Source: Hymenobacter psychrotolerans DSM 18569 (GTDB lineage: Bacteria > Bacteroidota > Bacteroidia > Cytophagales > Hymenobacteraceae). From it: DNA of 52,557 nucleotides. This document shows, piece after piece, positions 40,227 to 49,404 of the stretch. Each line of letters starts with the position of its first letter. The first letter of the stretch is position 1. Made by a program: the position numbers and the translations under genes. The notes beneath the pieces were generated by a model. The model saw nothing but the letters and a program-made list of their open reading frames with translations. It had not been told where the DNA came from and made no database searches. The stretch covers positions 1 through 52,557 of the forward strand of contig NZ_FRAS01000027.1 in the NCBI RefSeq assembly GCF_900142395.1, written 5' to 3'.

Positions 40227-43200
40227 ATGTCTTATCTTTTCCCGGCCACCGCTGACGAGCTGCTGGCGTTGCTGCGTGATGTGCTGGCCACGTCGCTGAC
40301 ACCCATGTACCTGGGCCGCCCGGTGTACAGCGCCGAGGGGGTGATAACCGACTTTACGCTCGCCTACCTGAATCCCGCCGGGCAAGCGCTGCTTAGCCTG
40401 CCCGAGCGACCAGACCGTACCCTGGGGGCGTGTTTCCCAGCGACCGAGCAGCCCGGTATACTGGCCTTTTACCGGCAGGTGTTTACCACGGGAGAGCCGG
40501 GGCGCTTCCCGGTTGATTCCCACGGTCAAGCCCAGCAGGCTACCGTCGCCGCGCGGCGCAGCGGAGAGTGGTTGGTCATTAGCCTGCTCACCGGGCCCGC
40601 GCCAGACATGAAAGGGTGCCCGCCCACCAGGCTGGCGAGCGACGCGGCCGGCCGCGTCAACGCGGAGCAGCCGCCGAGCCAGCACCACCACCGCCTGGAG
40701 CAGGAGCCGGCCCGCCACGACGAGCTGGCGGCGGCGATGCGCGCGGCGGAGCGCGAGCGGAATGTGCTGCAAGCGGTCCTGACGCAGGCACCGGTAGCCA
40801 TCGGGGTGTTTCAGGGAGCCGACTTAACCGTTGCGGCGGCCAACGACCAGCTGTGCCGCATGTGGGGCTATGCCCCGGAGCACGTGCTGGGCCGGCCGTT
40901 GCTGGAGGGTGTCCCCGAGCTCCGCGAGCAAGGCTTCGACACGCTGCTGACGGAAGTGGCCCGCACCCGGGTGCCGTTCGTGGGCACGGAAGTAGCCGCT
41001 GCGTTGCGGCAACCCGCCGGCGACGTGGCCACCCACTACTTTAATTTCGTGTACCAGCCGCTCTACGACGCGGCCGGGGAGTTGCTCGGCGTGCTCGACA
41101 TCGCCATTGACGTGACGGCGCAGGTGGTGGCGCGGCAGCAGGTGCAGGACCTGAACGAGCGCTTAGTCGCCACGAACGAGGAGCTACTGGCCGCTAACGA
41201 CGCGTTGCAGGCCACCAACCAGGAGCTGCTGCGCGCCCAGCTGCAATTACAGCAGCTCACCCAGGACTTGGAAACGCGCGTGCAGGAGCGCACCCGCGCC
41301 GCCACGCTGGCCCAGGCCGCGGCCGAGCACCAGCGCGCCCAGCTCAACACGCTGTTTATGCAGGCCCCGGCCGCCATCTGCGTGCTTCACGGTCCCGAGT
41401 GGGTGTACGAGCTAGTGAATCCGGGGTACCAGCAGGCGTTTCCCGGTCGGCGGCTGCTGGGCAAGCCCCTGCTTGAGGCCTTGCCCGAGCTACGCGACTC
41501 CCCCATCCCCGGCATCCTGCGCGAGGTCATGGCCACCGGCCAGGTATTTCACGCCGAGGAGATGCCGGTGTCGCTGGCCCGCGAGGCCGCGGCCCCGGTG
41601 GAAATGCTGCACTGGACCTTCACCTATCAGCCCCGCCGCAATGCCTTCGGGCAGGTGGACGGGGTGCTCGTCTTTGCCTACGACGTAACCGAGAGCGTGC
41701 GCGCCCGCCAGGCCCAGCGGGCGCAGCAAGCCGAGCTAGAGCGCCTGTTCGCGCAGGCTCCCGTGGGCATTGCCATCCTGCGCGGCCCGGCCCTCGTGGT
41801 GGAGCTGGCTAACGAGGCCGTGCAGGCCATCTGGGGCCGTTCGGCCGCCCAGGTGGTCGGCCGGCCCTATTTCGAAGCCTTGCCCGAAACGGCCGGGCAG
41901 GGCTTCGAGGCCATCCTGGCCGGCGTCCTGGCCACCGGCGAGCCGTTCTTCGTGACGGAGGCCCCCGTCCGGCTGCCCGCGCGCGGAGACAAGCCCCCCG
42001 GGCCGGCCTACGTCAACTTCGGTTTCCATCCCCTGCGCAACGAGCAGGGCGAGGTGACGGGGCTGCTGGCCCTCGGCGTGGAAGTCACCGAGCAGGTGCG
42101 GGCCCGCCAGCAGGCCGAGGCCCTGCAAGCCGAGCGGCTCCACTTGGCCCAGGCCCAGGCCCGGCAGCGGCAAAACATCTACCAGGTGTTTGAGCAAGCC
42201 CCCGTGGCCATCATTCTCCTGCGCGAGCCCGACCACCGGGTCGAGTACTTTAACCCCGCCTACCGCACCCTGTTTCCCCACCCCCCGGCCGTGGGCACCA
42301 CCATTGCCCAGAGCCAGCCGGCCGCGGTCGAGTTGGGGCTGGTGGCCTTGCTTGACCGGGTCTACCAAACCGGGGAAGCCCACGTGGGCGTGGAGCTGTC
42401 GCTGGCGCCCTTCCATGCCGGGCCGGAGCGGTACGTTAACTTCACCTACCAGGCCTACCGCGAGCAGGAGCGCATCGTGGGCGTATCGGTCTTCGTCTAC
42501 GACGTGACCGAACAGGTCGTGGCGCGGCAGCTGCGCGAGGCGCAGCAGCGCCAGCTGCACGCCGTCTTTACGCAGGCGCCCGTCGCGATTTGCGTGTTCC
42601 AGGGGCCGGCGTACGTGCTGGATGTGGTCAACCCGCTCATGGGCGAGATGCTCGGCCACGCCCCGGCCGAATTGCTGGGCCAGGCCTTTTTCGCGGCCCT
42701 GCCGGAGCTGGCGGACCAGGGGTTCCCCGAGCTGCTCGACGCCGTGCGCATCACCGGCGAGACCTACCGCGCCCAGGCGCAGGCCATCCACTTGGCGCGC
42801 CATGCTGCGGGGGAAGTGGGCTATTTCGACTTTGTGTATGAGCCGCTGCGCGACGCCCAGGGCCTGGTGGCCGGCATTGTGTGCGTGGCCACGGAGGTCA
42901 CCGCGCAGGTCCGGGCCCGCCAGCGGGAACAAGTCATCAACGACGAGCTGACGGCCGCCAATGAGGCGCTGCACACCAGCAACACCGAACTCACGCGCGT
43001 AAACAAGGACCTGGACACGTTCATCTACACCGCCTCGCACGACTTAAAGGGGCCCATCACCAACATTGAAGGACTGCTTACGGCCTTGCGGGAGGAGCTG
43101 GTCCTGCCCCCCGCCGAAGCCGATACGGCGACCGTGCTGCACCTGATGGACGATTCGGTGCAGCGGTTCCAGCGCACGCTCCAGCACCTGACCGACGTGA

Positions 43201-43706
43201 CCCGCCTGCACGCGCCCGCGCAGCTGCCGGTCACGGCCGTCTCCCTGGCCGCCCTGGTGGCCGACATTCGCCTGGACCTGCACCCGCTGCTCGTCGTCAG
43301 CGGCGGGCATGTCACGGTCGACCCCGATGGCTGTGAGCTGGTAACCTTCGCCGAGAAGCACTTGCGCAGCATCCTCTACAACCTCATCAGCAACGGGCTC
43401 AAGTATCGTTCCCCCGACCGGGCGCCGCGGGTTGTCGTGCGCTGTCACCTGCGCGACCAGGAAATTGTGCTGGAAGTACAGGATAATGGCCTGGGGCTGA
43501 CGCAGGCGCAGCAGGCGCGGGTATTTGGCCTGTTCCAGCGGGTGCACGAGCACATCGAGGGCTCCGGCATTGGCCTGTACCTGGTCAAGCAGGTGATCGG
43601 GGCCGCCGGGGGCCGCATCAGCCTCGAAAGCCAGGCGGGGGTCGGGTCGCTGTTCCGGGTGGTGCTCCCCCAGCCCAGCCCAACTTTTGCGCCCGACGTC
43701 TCGTAA
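40227..43706 (+). CDS. Soluble multi-PAS sensor histidine kinase
   Basis: The start is set at the ATG at 40227 (MSYLFPATADELLALLRDV), giving 1,159 residues. No membrane segment is seen. A first PAS-like region is followed by five PAS units that repeat the pattern QAPVAI(C/G)V(F/L)xGP ... G(R/Q)P(L/Y)xEALPE. A coiled coil lies near residues 300-370 (LLAANDALQATNQELLRAQL). HisKA has the phospho-accepting H938 in FIYTASHDLKGPITN, and the HATPase has NLISNGLKYRS, DNGLGLTQ and GSGIGLYLVKQVIG. It senses cytoplasmic signals of unknown nature and is likely to phosphorylate the response regulator encoded 11 bp downstream. Confidence 0.93.
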   Translation: MSYLFPATADELLALLRDVLATSLTPMYLGRPVYSAEGVITDFTLAYLNPAGQALLSLPERPDRTLGACFPATEQPGILAFYRQVFTTGEPGRFPVDSHGQAQQATVAARRSGEWLVISLLTGPAPDMKGCPPTRLASDAAGRVNAEQPPSQHHHRLEQEPARHDELAAAMRAAERERNVLQAVLTQAPVAIGVFQGADLTVAAANDQLCRMWGYAPEHVLGRPLLEGVPELREQGFDTLLTEVARTRVPFVGTEVAAALRQPAGDVATHYFNFVYQPLYDAAGELLGVLDIAIDVTAQVVARQQVQDLNERLVATNEELLAANDALQATNQELLRAQLQLQQLTQDLETRVQERTRAATLAQAAAEHQRAQLNTLFMQAPAAICVLHGPEWVYELVNPGYQQAFPGRRLLGKPLLEALPELRDSPIPGILREVMATGQVFHAEEMPVSLAREAAAPVEMLHWTFTYQPRRNAFGQVDGVLVFAYDVTESVRARQAQRAQQAELERLFAQAPVGIAILRGPALVVELANEAVQAIWGRSAAQVVGRPYFEALPETAGQGFEAILAGVLATGEPFFVTEAPVRLPARGDKPPGPAYVNFGFHPLRNEQGEVTGLLALGVEVTEQVRARQQAEALQAERLHLAQAQARQRQNIYQVFEQAPVAIILLREPDHRVEYFNPAYRTLFPHPPAVGTTIAQSQPAAVELGLVALLDRVYQTGEAHVGVELSLAPFHAGPERYVNFTYQAYREQERIVGVSVFVYDVTEQVVARQLREAQQRQLHAVFTQAPVAICVFQGPAYVLDVVNPLMGEMLGHAPAELLGQAFFAALPELADQGFPELLDAVRITGETYRAQAQAIHLARHAAGEVGYFDFVYEPLRDAQGLVAGIVCVATEVTAQVRARQREQVINDELTAANEALHTSNTELTRVNKDLDTFIYTASHDLKGPITNIEGLLTALREELVLPPAEADTATVLHLMDDSVQRFQRTLQHLTDVTRLHAPAQLPVTAVSLAALVADIRLDLHPLLVVSGGHVTVDPDGCELVTFAEKHLRSILYNLISNGLKYRSPDRAPRVVVRCHLRDQEIVLEVQDNGLGLTQAQQARVFGLFQRVHEHIEGSGIGLYLVKQVIGAAGGRISLESQAGVGSLFRVVLPQPSPTFAPDVS

Positions 43707-43717
43707 GGCAGAAGTTC

Positions 43718-44128
43718 ATGCAACTTCTCCCAACCGTGCTGCTGGTGGACGACGACCAGACCGCCCGGTATTTGGCCGCGCGCCTCTTGCGGCCCTATGC
43801 GGACCGGGTGCGGGTGCTCATGGCCGAAGATGGTCACCAGGCCCTGCAGCTGCTCGCTCACTACGCCACAGAATTAGTCCCCACGCTGGTCCTGCTGGAC
43901 TTACAGATGCCCGTGCTGGATGGGTTCGGCTTTCTGCACGCCCAGCTTGGGTGGCCGCCTGCCCGGCGCGCGGCGGTCCGGGTGGTCATCGTTTCCTCCT
44001 CCGATATACCCGCGGAAGAGCAGCGGGCGCGGGAGTTGGGCGTGCCGATGCTGCCCAAGCCCCTGACGGCGGCCACGCTGGCCCGCGTGCTGCACCAGCA
44101 ACTAGGCGAGGCATTTCAACTTGCCTAA
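43718..44128 (+). CDS. Single-domain response regulator
   Basis: 136 residues, only a receiver domain: acidic pocket LLVDDDQTARYLA, phospho-acceptor D61 in LVLLDLQMPVLDG, the Ser block VVIVSSSDIP, and the lysine in MLPKPLT. No output domain, so it acts by protein contact or as a phosphate sink, as expected beside a soluble kinase. Its stop lies 4 bp before the right inverted repeat. Confidence 0.92.
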   Translation: MQLLPTVLLVDDDQTARYLAARLLRPYADRVRVLMAEDGHQALQLLAHYATELVPTLVLLDLQMPVLDGFGFLHAQLGWPPARRAAVRVVIVSSSDIPAEEQRARELGVPMLPKPLTAATLARVLHQQLGEAFQLA

Positions 44129-44132
44129 CTGC

Positions 44133-44170
44133 CCTAACGGGAATTTCTGTTCTTACTCTTGCGCTACCCC
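44133..44170 (-). repeat. Right terminal inverted repeat, 38 bp
   Basis: Exact reverse complement of 26213-26250. It is followed directly by the second AACTT (44171-44175). Confidence 0.95.
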
Positions 44171-46228
44171 AACTTCCTGTACGTGACACTGGAGCACCTG
44201 AAACGACTGGAAGGCGAGGTGCTTACCTCACTGGCTAAGCTTGGCGGCTCTGGGCGCCTGGATTTGGGCGAGGGTACGACGGTTAGCCCCCGGCAGCTGC
44301 TGGGCCTAGAGTTGAACCCCCGCGCTGCGGCAATTGCTGACGTGGTGCTGCGCATTGGGTACTTGCAGTGGCACTTGCGGTCCCACGGCCTCACACAGTT
44401 AGCAGAGCCCTTGCTGGACAACTACCAGAATATTAAACAGCAGGATGCGGTATTGGGGCACAATGATGATTACAGCAAGACGTGGCCTGCCGAATGGCCC
44501 GCAGCTGACTTCATAGTGGGCAACCCGCCGTTTGTGGGGGACAAGGCCATGCGGCGGGCGCTGGGTGACGGTTACGTAGATGCCTTGCGAAAGACCTACA
44601 AAGGCAAAGTAGACGAATCGGCCGACCTGGTTATGTACTGGTGGGAAAGGGCGGCCGAAGTGACCCGCCTGGGCCATACGGAAGCATTTGGCTTCATCAC
44701 CACTAACTCCATCACCCAAACGTTCAACCGCCGCCTTATTCAGCGACACTTGGCGGCCTCGCCGCCGCTGTCGCTCACTTTTGCCATTCCCGACCACCCG
44801 TGGGTCGATAGCGCCGACGGTGCGGCCGTGCGCATTGCCATGAGCGTAGGACGTGCCGGTACGCACACGGGCAAGGTCGCGTCGGTGATGCGTGAAACCG
44901 CTACAGAAGATGACGACGCTCCCACGGTGGAACTAGTGGAAGCTGATGGGGTCATTAACGCGGATTTTACGACCGGAGCCGATGTGGCAGCGGCACAGGC
45001 ACTCAAATCCAATGAAGGCATATCCAGCAACGGTATGATGCTGGCAGGTGCTGGCTTCATCGTCACCGAGGTCCAGGCCCACGCATTGGGGTTGGGCACA
45101 GTCGCCGGTCTTGAAACCCGAATTCGACCTTATCGCAACGGTAAAGACCTTACGGCCCGGCCCCGAGGCGTGTACTTAGTAGACTTATTCGGCCTGACTG
45201 AAGCCGAGGCTATTCGCGAATATCCGGCGGTGTACCAGCACTTATATACCCACGTCAAGCCTGAACGCGACAACAACAACCGCAAGAAGCTCAAAGAAAT
45301 CTGGTGGCAATTTGGTGAGACCCGCAAGGGTCTACGTTTGGCCTTGCACGGACTACCGCGCTACATTGCCACGGCCGAAACAGCGAAGCACCGCATTTTT
45401 CAATTCTTGGATGCAGGTATAGCACCTGACCACATGCTGGTGGCGCTTGCACTCGATGATGCTTTCCATTTAGGGGTGTTATCAAGCAGGATGCACCGCA
45501 CCTGGGCCTTGGCCGCCGGGGGAAGGATGGGTATGGGTAATGACCCTCGCTACAACAGCTCCCGTTGCCTTCTGCCTTTCCCGTTTCCCACTGCAACAGA
45601 CGCCCAAAAAGCCCACATTCGCGAATTAGCCGAAGACCTTGATGACCACCGCAAGCGCCAGCAGGCACAATACCCTAGCCTTGCGCTCACCGACCTCTAC
45701 AACGTGGTGGAAAAACTGCGGAGTGGCCAGGCGTTGACGGTTAAAGAGCAAACGACCTATGAAACAGGTTTGGCGACCGTGGTGCTCAGTCTGCATCAGC
45801 AACTTGATGCTGCCGTAGCTGAGGCCTACGGCTGGCCCGCAACATTAAGCGACGCTGAGATTTTGACGCGCTTGGTACACTTAAATCAGCAGCGTGCTAG
45901 TGAGGAAGCGGCCGGCACGGTGCGATACTTGCGGCCCGCGTACCAAGCTCCTGGTGAGCAGCAGGGTAAGATGGCCTTGCCGACCATGGTAACAGTGGCA
46001 GCCGACGAAGTTATGGGCGAGGCTAAACCGTGGCCAACTGAATTGGCGCAGCAGATGTTCGCCGTGCGCAGCATTGTGCAGCAGGCCGGCGGCGAGTCCC
46101 TGAGCAGTGCCCAGGTAGCTGCCCGGTTCCTGCGTACCAAAGTCGATAAGGTAAAGCCCTTGCTCGATACGCTGGCCATGATGTCGTTGGTGCGCCACTT
46201 GGAACAAGAGGACACTTATGCAGCTTAA
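44171..46228 (+). pseudogene. MmeI-like type II restriction-modification enzyme, C-terminal part (split by transposon)
   Basis: The sequence resumes with the duplicated AACTT, then FLYVTLEHLKRLEGEV, which completes motif I as CGSGNFLYV when joined to the 5' part. Motif IV NPPF lies in DFIVGNPPFVGDKAM (44522 on), so the catalytic site is that of an N6-adenine methyltransferase. Further on are the target-recognition region (RNGKDLTARPRGVYLVDLFG, PRYIATAETAKHRIF) and a helical C-terminal spacer (LLPFPFPTATDAQKAHIREL). About 683 residues follow the break. An open frame from TTG 44159 runs through here but begins inside the transposon repeat and is probably not a real start. Confidence 0.93.
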
Positions 46229-46490
46229 TTCACAGACATAATAGTTAGCTTACTCACCCTCTTGGCTGCAAGGCCCCAACGATTCCGCTTTCTTTCTATC
46301 AACTCGACTGAGGTGATACAATATGGTCATCAGGCCAATTCTAAAATCAAAACGAATGCCCCATAAGAGGTAGTTAGCGTCCCAATGGACAGCAGCAGTG
46401 CCCGTGCCCGTCGAGTAGCATGGGGAAGCACATTTCTTAACTTCGAAACAAACCGTATTACGCCTTTTTTAGGCAATTGACACCCGCCTT

Positions 46491-47297
46491 ATGTACAGAG
46501 GATTCAACGTAACAATCGACTCGTTTACCCGTCAGCCAGGCCGTAACGAGGAGTATTATCAGCTAGGAAACGATGTATTTAATAAGGATAAGCGTTTCAT
46601 AAAAGGCGCGTTAGAAGAAATGATATTGAAGGATGGAACCTTGGATGGTACCAAGCTTCAAGAGCAATGGTTTCCCCTAGTAGAAGCGGACTTGTTTATC
46701 TCCCATTCACACAAGAATGAAGAAACAGCCATCATTCTTGCCGGGTACCTACTTAAGAATTTTGGAATCAGGTCTTTCATCGATTCAACCGTTTGGAGCT
46801 ACAGCAATGATTTACTGAAACAGCTCGACAACGAATACTGCCGTAACAAAGGCGAAAACACATACAATTATCAAAAGCGAAACTTTTCGACAAGCCACGT
46901 CTATCTCATGCTTTCTGGCGCATTGTCAAAAATGATTGACAACACGGAGTGCGTTTTCTTCCTCAACACCCCTGACTCAATAAAGCCGGACAAGATTATT
47001 GATTCTACCTTATCACCGTGGATTTATTCAGAAATTCTAGCGACTCAGTTTATTCGAAAAAGAGCACCCAGTGTTCACCCTGCGCGGAAGCACCGCCTGG
47101 TGAAAGGCTATTCTCAGGGTGGACAGATTTTAAATGAGTCCAAGCTTGCTGTGACCTATGAAGTGGAAATGAGCCACCTGACGAGCATCAGCTTTGACAT
47201 ATTCAAAACTTGGCTTAACAAATCCAGCAAAGAAGAATACAAGTTGGATGCACTTTACAAAATGTACCCTCTTGAGAAAGAGCCTATTAATAGTTAA
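46491..47297 (+). CDS. TIR-like protein, possible extra Thoeris-type sensor
   Basis: 268 residues. A TIR-type core starts at ADLFISHSHKNEETA (about 67-80), with a second strand FGIRSFIDSTVW and a tail LSPWIYSEILATQFI, where E181 stands at the position of the TIR catalytic glutamate. An N-terminal extension of about 60 residues (FNVTIDSFTRQPGRNEEYYQ) and an insert around 110-140 (NKGENTYNYQKRNF) are unusual. The AT-rich base use matches the Thoeris genes to the right. It converges on them rather than sharing their operon, so membership in the same system is inference. Confidence 0.7.
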   Translation: MYRGFNVTIDSFTRQPGRNEEYYQLGNDVFNKDKRFIKGALEEMILKDGTLDGTKLQEQWFPLVEADLFISHSHKNEETAIILAGYLLKNFGIRSFIDSTVWSYSNDLLKQLDNEYCRNKGENTYNYQKRNFSTSHVYLMLSGALSKMIDNTECVFFLNTPDSIKPDKIIDSTLSPWIYSEILATQFIRKRAPSVHPARKHRLVKGYSQGGQILNESKLAVTYEVEMSHLTSISFDIFKTWLNKSSKEEYKLDALYKMYPLEKEPINS

Positions 47298-47312
47298 ATC
47301 TAATACTTGAAC

Positions 47313-47336
47313 GGTAACACTTTCGTGTTGCCTTTT
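47313..47336 (+). terminator. Rho-independent terminator of the TIR-like gene
   Basis: GGTAACAC-TTTC-GTGTTGCC followed by TTTT: an 8-bp stem with one G-T pair, 16 bp after the gene ending at 47297. Confidence 0.75.
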
Positions 47337-47340
47337 GGGC

Positions 47341-47363
47341 CAGCGGGTAAAATTTTCCCGCTG
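47341..47363. terminator. Near-perfect palindrome, possible two-way terminator
   Basis: CAGCGGG-TAAAATTTT-CCCGCTG. The 7-bp arms with an A4T4 centre lie between two converging genes and would stop transcripts from the Thoeris side. Confidence 0.55.
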
Positions 47364-47389
47364 ATACCCAATAACTCCAAAGCTTGATA

Positions 47390-47890
47390 TTACCTCCCGG
47401 CAAGTTTTGCAGCTAGCTCTATCCAGTCGTCAATTAGATTCCTCCCCTGTTCATTTCCCATGGGTCCGAGCCAAGAATATGTTTTGTATCGGTCGTAATA
47501 TATTAATTCAGTGCCACCGGCATCTTTTGCATAGCGTAGGGGGTTTGGTCCACTGCGGTCAATTTCGCTGCGCAGGTTTTTCATGCCTCGCATGTCAATC
47601 GCTACAATTCCTTTCCCTTCACTATGAGCTTTCTCAAGTTCATACTTCACCCAAGGACGCTGATACGTTTCTGCCCCAAAACAAAGTACCACTACTGAAG
47701 TACCGTGCATGTTATTGTCAATCCAGTTCTGAATAGCTCGCGGGCCAGTACGCTTAATCTGCTCCCAAGCAGCTCTATCTAAGTATGTGCTCTCCAAATA
47801 ATTTTGGACCAACACGTTGGAATTTCGGATTTGAGAAACGCGGTGGGAGTCTCTAGTGTAATGGAAACTAAAAAACACTTTGCGGGCCAT
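47390..47890 (-). CDS. thsB: Thoeris ThsB-type TIR-like protein (MTH538/DUF1863 fold)
   Basis: 166 residues, the size of ThsB. The start MARKVFFSFHYTRDSHRVSQ fits the DUF1863/ThsB signature (K-V-F-x-S-x-H-Y). The catalytic glutamate is likely E84 in PWVKYELEKAH; the strand before it is TSVVVLCFG. ThsB proteins sense phage infection and make a cyclic ADP-ribose signal from NAD+, which activates ThsA. It lies 32 bp downstream of thsA on the same strand and is the last gene of the operon. Confidence 0.9.
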   Translation of the reverse strand: MARKVFFSFHYTRDSHRVSQIRNSNVLVQNYLESTYLDRAAWEQIKRTGPRAIQNWIDNNMHGTSVVVLCFGAETYQRPWVKYELEKAHSEGKGIVAIDMRGMKNLRSEIDRSGPNPLRYAKDAGGTELIYYDRYKTYSWLGPMGNEQGRNLIDDWIELAAKLAGR

Positions 47891-47922
47891 CCAGATGTTG
47901 ATGTAAGGGTGCTAATGAAGTT

Positions 47923-49398
47923 TTAAGCGGGATTCTGGCCAGCTAGCTTGATGATGGAAGATATTGCGTCAAGCCATTTGTCTACTCCAGCGTGAGCGTC
48001 GTTGAGTATTTCAAGGTGTTTGCTGACTTGGGGCATTGCTGGGTAGTACACTTCCAAGTTCGCCATAACTTCCTCGTGAATCTTGCTGGCCACATGTCCA
48101 CTCACACCTAAGGGAATGGGGTACTTTTTCTGGTCTTTACAAATGTTCCATTCCTCAATCATGCCATCGGCTTCTACTACCTCCTCATTCTTGAGCTTGT
48201 TGCCGCAGATGAAGAGGCAGAACCCAGCCTTGGAAATCATATCTATCCGATATTTACTCCACATCTCAATCCGTTCCTCATTAGAGTTGAAATTCTGAGG
48301 GAACGGTCGCAGAGTTAGACGTTTGCTTAAGTCGCGCCTTGGCTGGCTATAGAGCGCTTCAAGTGCTCCAATAATAACATTTCCTCCTATGCCGAGGCCA
48401 AAACCTGAAATCAGGTTGCATTCTTGCTCAATGATTTTGGTACCTAGTTGCCGAGCTAACTGTTCAACTACAGTTTGTCCTAGAGGGTCATAGGTATGCG
48501 CACTGCCGGATACAAAGATGTCGTTAAGGCGACTACGTCTCTTGAGCTCCTGCAGCATTTCTGTTATCTCGTTGAAATCAAGTATTTCAACGGTATGAAC
48601 ACCATAGCGCAACAAGTCAACCTTGCGTAAATCGAACTTTCGTAAAGCGTATCTGAAGTTTGCAACTTCCTCAGGTGTAGGAGTATCTCCCGCTTTGGTA
48701 AAGTGCATCTGCTGTGGTTTTCTCATCACGCAGAAATGCTTTTTATTCTGACCCAGCAATGCTAAATGTAGATTGCCTAATACAAACTCGATATTAGGGT
48801 CATCAAAGCTGAATCCTAAAAACAGGAACGTTTTGCTGACCAAATCACTACGGAGGACGCTTAGGAAAAGCTCGCGTTCCCTTGTGCTGGCATAAGCGAT
48901 GTAATCATCTTTCGTTAGAACGGCATCACCGGGGCGACTTACATCGCCGTGCATTTTGTAAACAACCACGTCGCGACGCGGTGAAGTGATGCGTAAGTCC
49001 TTTGATTCAATGATAGCATCAACCACTTTGTGAGCTCGCTCGAATGCTTGTTCGAGCAAATGGTCATAGTTGGTAGTCCAAACAGTCGACAGGTCTAAGT
49101 CAGCAATTAGGTCGTGGTTAGGGTGACGCTTGGCTCTAGTTTTAAAAGCTTTGACAATGAGTTCGTCAATCTCCGTGCGGTTACCCATTCTATCATTAAC
49201 ATGGTACTGAGCGACTGCTAATAGGTCTGACTCCAACTCGATATCAAGACCCAACTGGTTCGCGATGCCACTCAGTAATTCCCGCCAATTCATAAATCCA
49301 GCCCCCGCGGATAAGCCAGCACCAGCAAATAGTGCGGCGCGGCCAGATTCTAGGCCTTGGCCGAAGGTTTGGTAAAGGTCTGCTTTCGAAGCACTCAT
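47923..49398 (-). CDS. thsA: Thoeris ThsA: SIR2 NADase with SLOG sensor domain
   Basis: 491 residues, the length of known ThsA proteins (about 480). The SIR2 domain (about 1-285) has FAGAGLSAGAGF, the catalytic N110 and D112 in WTTNYDHLL, and H150 in VVYKMHGDV. The SLOG domain (about 290-491) has DIFVSGSAHTYD, the nucleotide loop SGFGLGIGGNVI and CNLI before it, and ligand-contact candidates in GFCLFICGNKLKNEEVVEAD. When ThsB-made signal binds SLOG, SIR2 degrades NAD+ and stops the infected cell. All expected residues are present. It follows the upstream TIR gene by 6 bp, so the two are co-transcribed. Confidence 0.93.
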   Translation of the reverse strand: MSASKADLYQTFGQGLESGRAALFAGAGLSAGAGFMNWRELLSGIANQLGLDIELESDLLAVAQYHVNDRMGNRTEIDELIVKAFKTRAKRHPNHDLIADLDLSTVWTTNYDHLLEQAFERAHKVVDAIIESKDLRITSPRRDVVVYKMHGDVSRPGDAVLTKDDYIAYASTRERELFLSVLRSDLVSKTFLFLGFSFDDPNIEFVLGNLHLALLGQNKKHFCVMRKPQQMHFTKAGDTPTPEEVANFRYALRKFDLRKVDLLRYGVHTVEILDFNEITEMLQELKRRSRLNDIFVSGSAHTYDPLGQTVVEQLARQLGTKIIEQECNLISGFGLGIGGNVIIGALEALYSQPRRDLSKRLTLRPFPQNFNSNEERIEMWSKYRIDMISKAGFCLFICGNKLKNEEVVEADGMIEEWNICKDQKKYPIPLGVSGHVASKIHEEVMANLEVYYPAMPQVSKHLEILNDAHAGVDKWLDAISSIIKLAGQNPA

Positions 49399-49404
49399 GC
49401 CTAG

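Larger units (their letters stand above)
26213..44170. mobile_element. 17,958-bp Tn3-family transposon with membrane/ion-stress cargo
   Basis: Bounded by perfect 38-bp inverted repeats (26213-26250 and 44133-44170) that start GGGG, and flanked by AACTT duplications. It encodes a Tn3-type transposase, a resolvase with a res-like region, and cargo from 30.4 to 44.1 kb: three MscS-family channels, DUF2254 protein, CPA Na+/H+ antiporter, DUF305 protein, DUF389 protein, a many-PAS kinase and a response regulator, plus two gene fragments. The coding is tightly packed: the transposase stop lies inside the left repeat, and the last cargo stop is 4 bp from the right repeat. With perfect ends and an intact transposase it should be able to move. 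Confidence 0.95.

Noticed and set aside
44159..44170. TTG start for the 3' RM fragment
   Set aside because: It lies within the transposon's right inverted repeat and is a by-product of the insertion.
24915..46228. BREX PglX methyltransferase
   Set aside because: The N-terminal PD-(D/E)XK domain and the overall layout fit MmeI-type enzymes better, and no other BREX gene is present.
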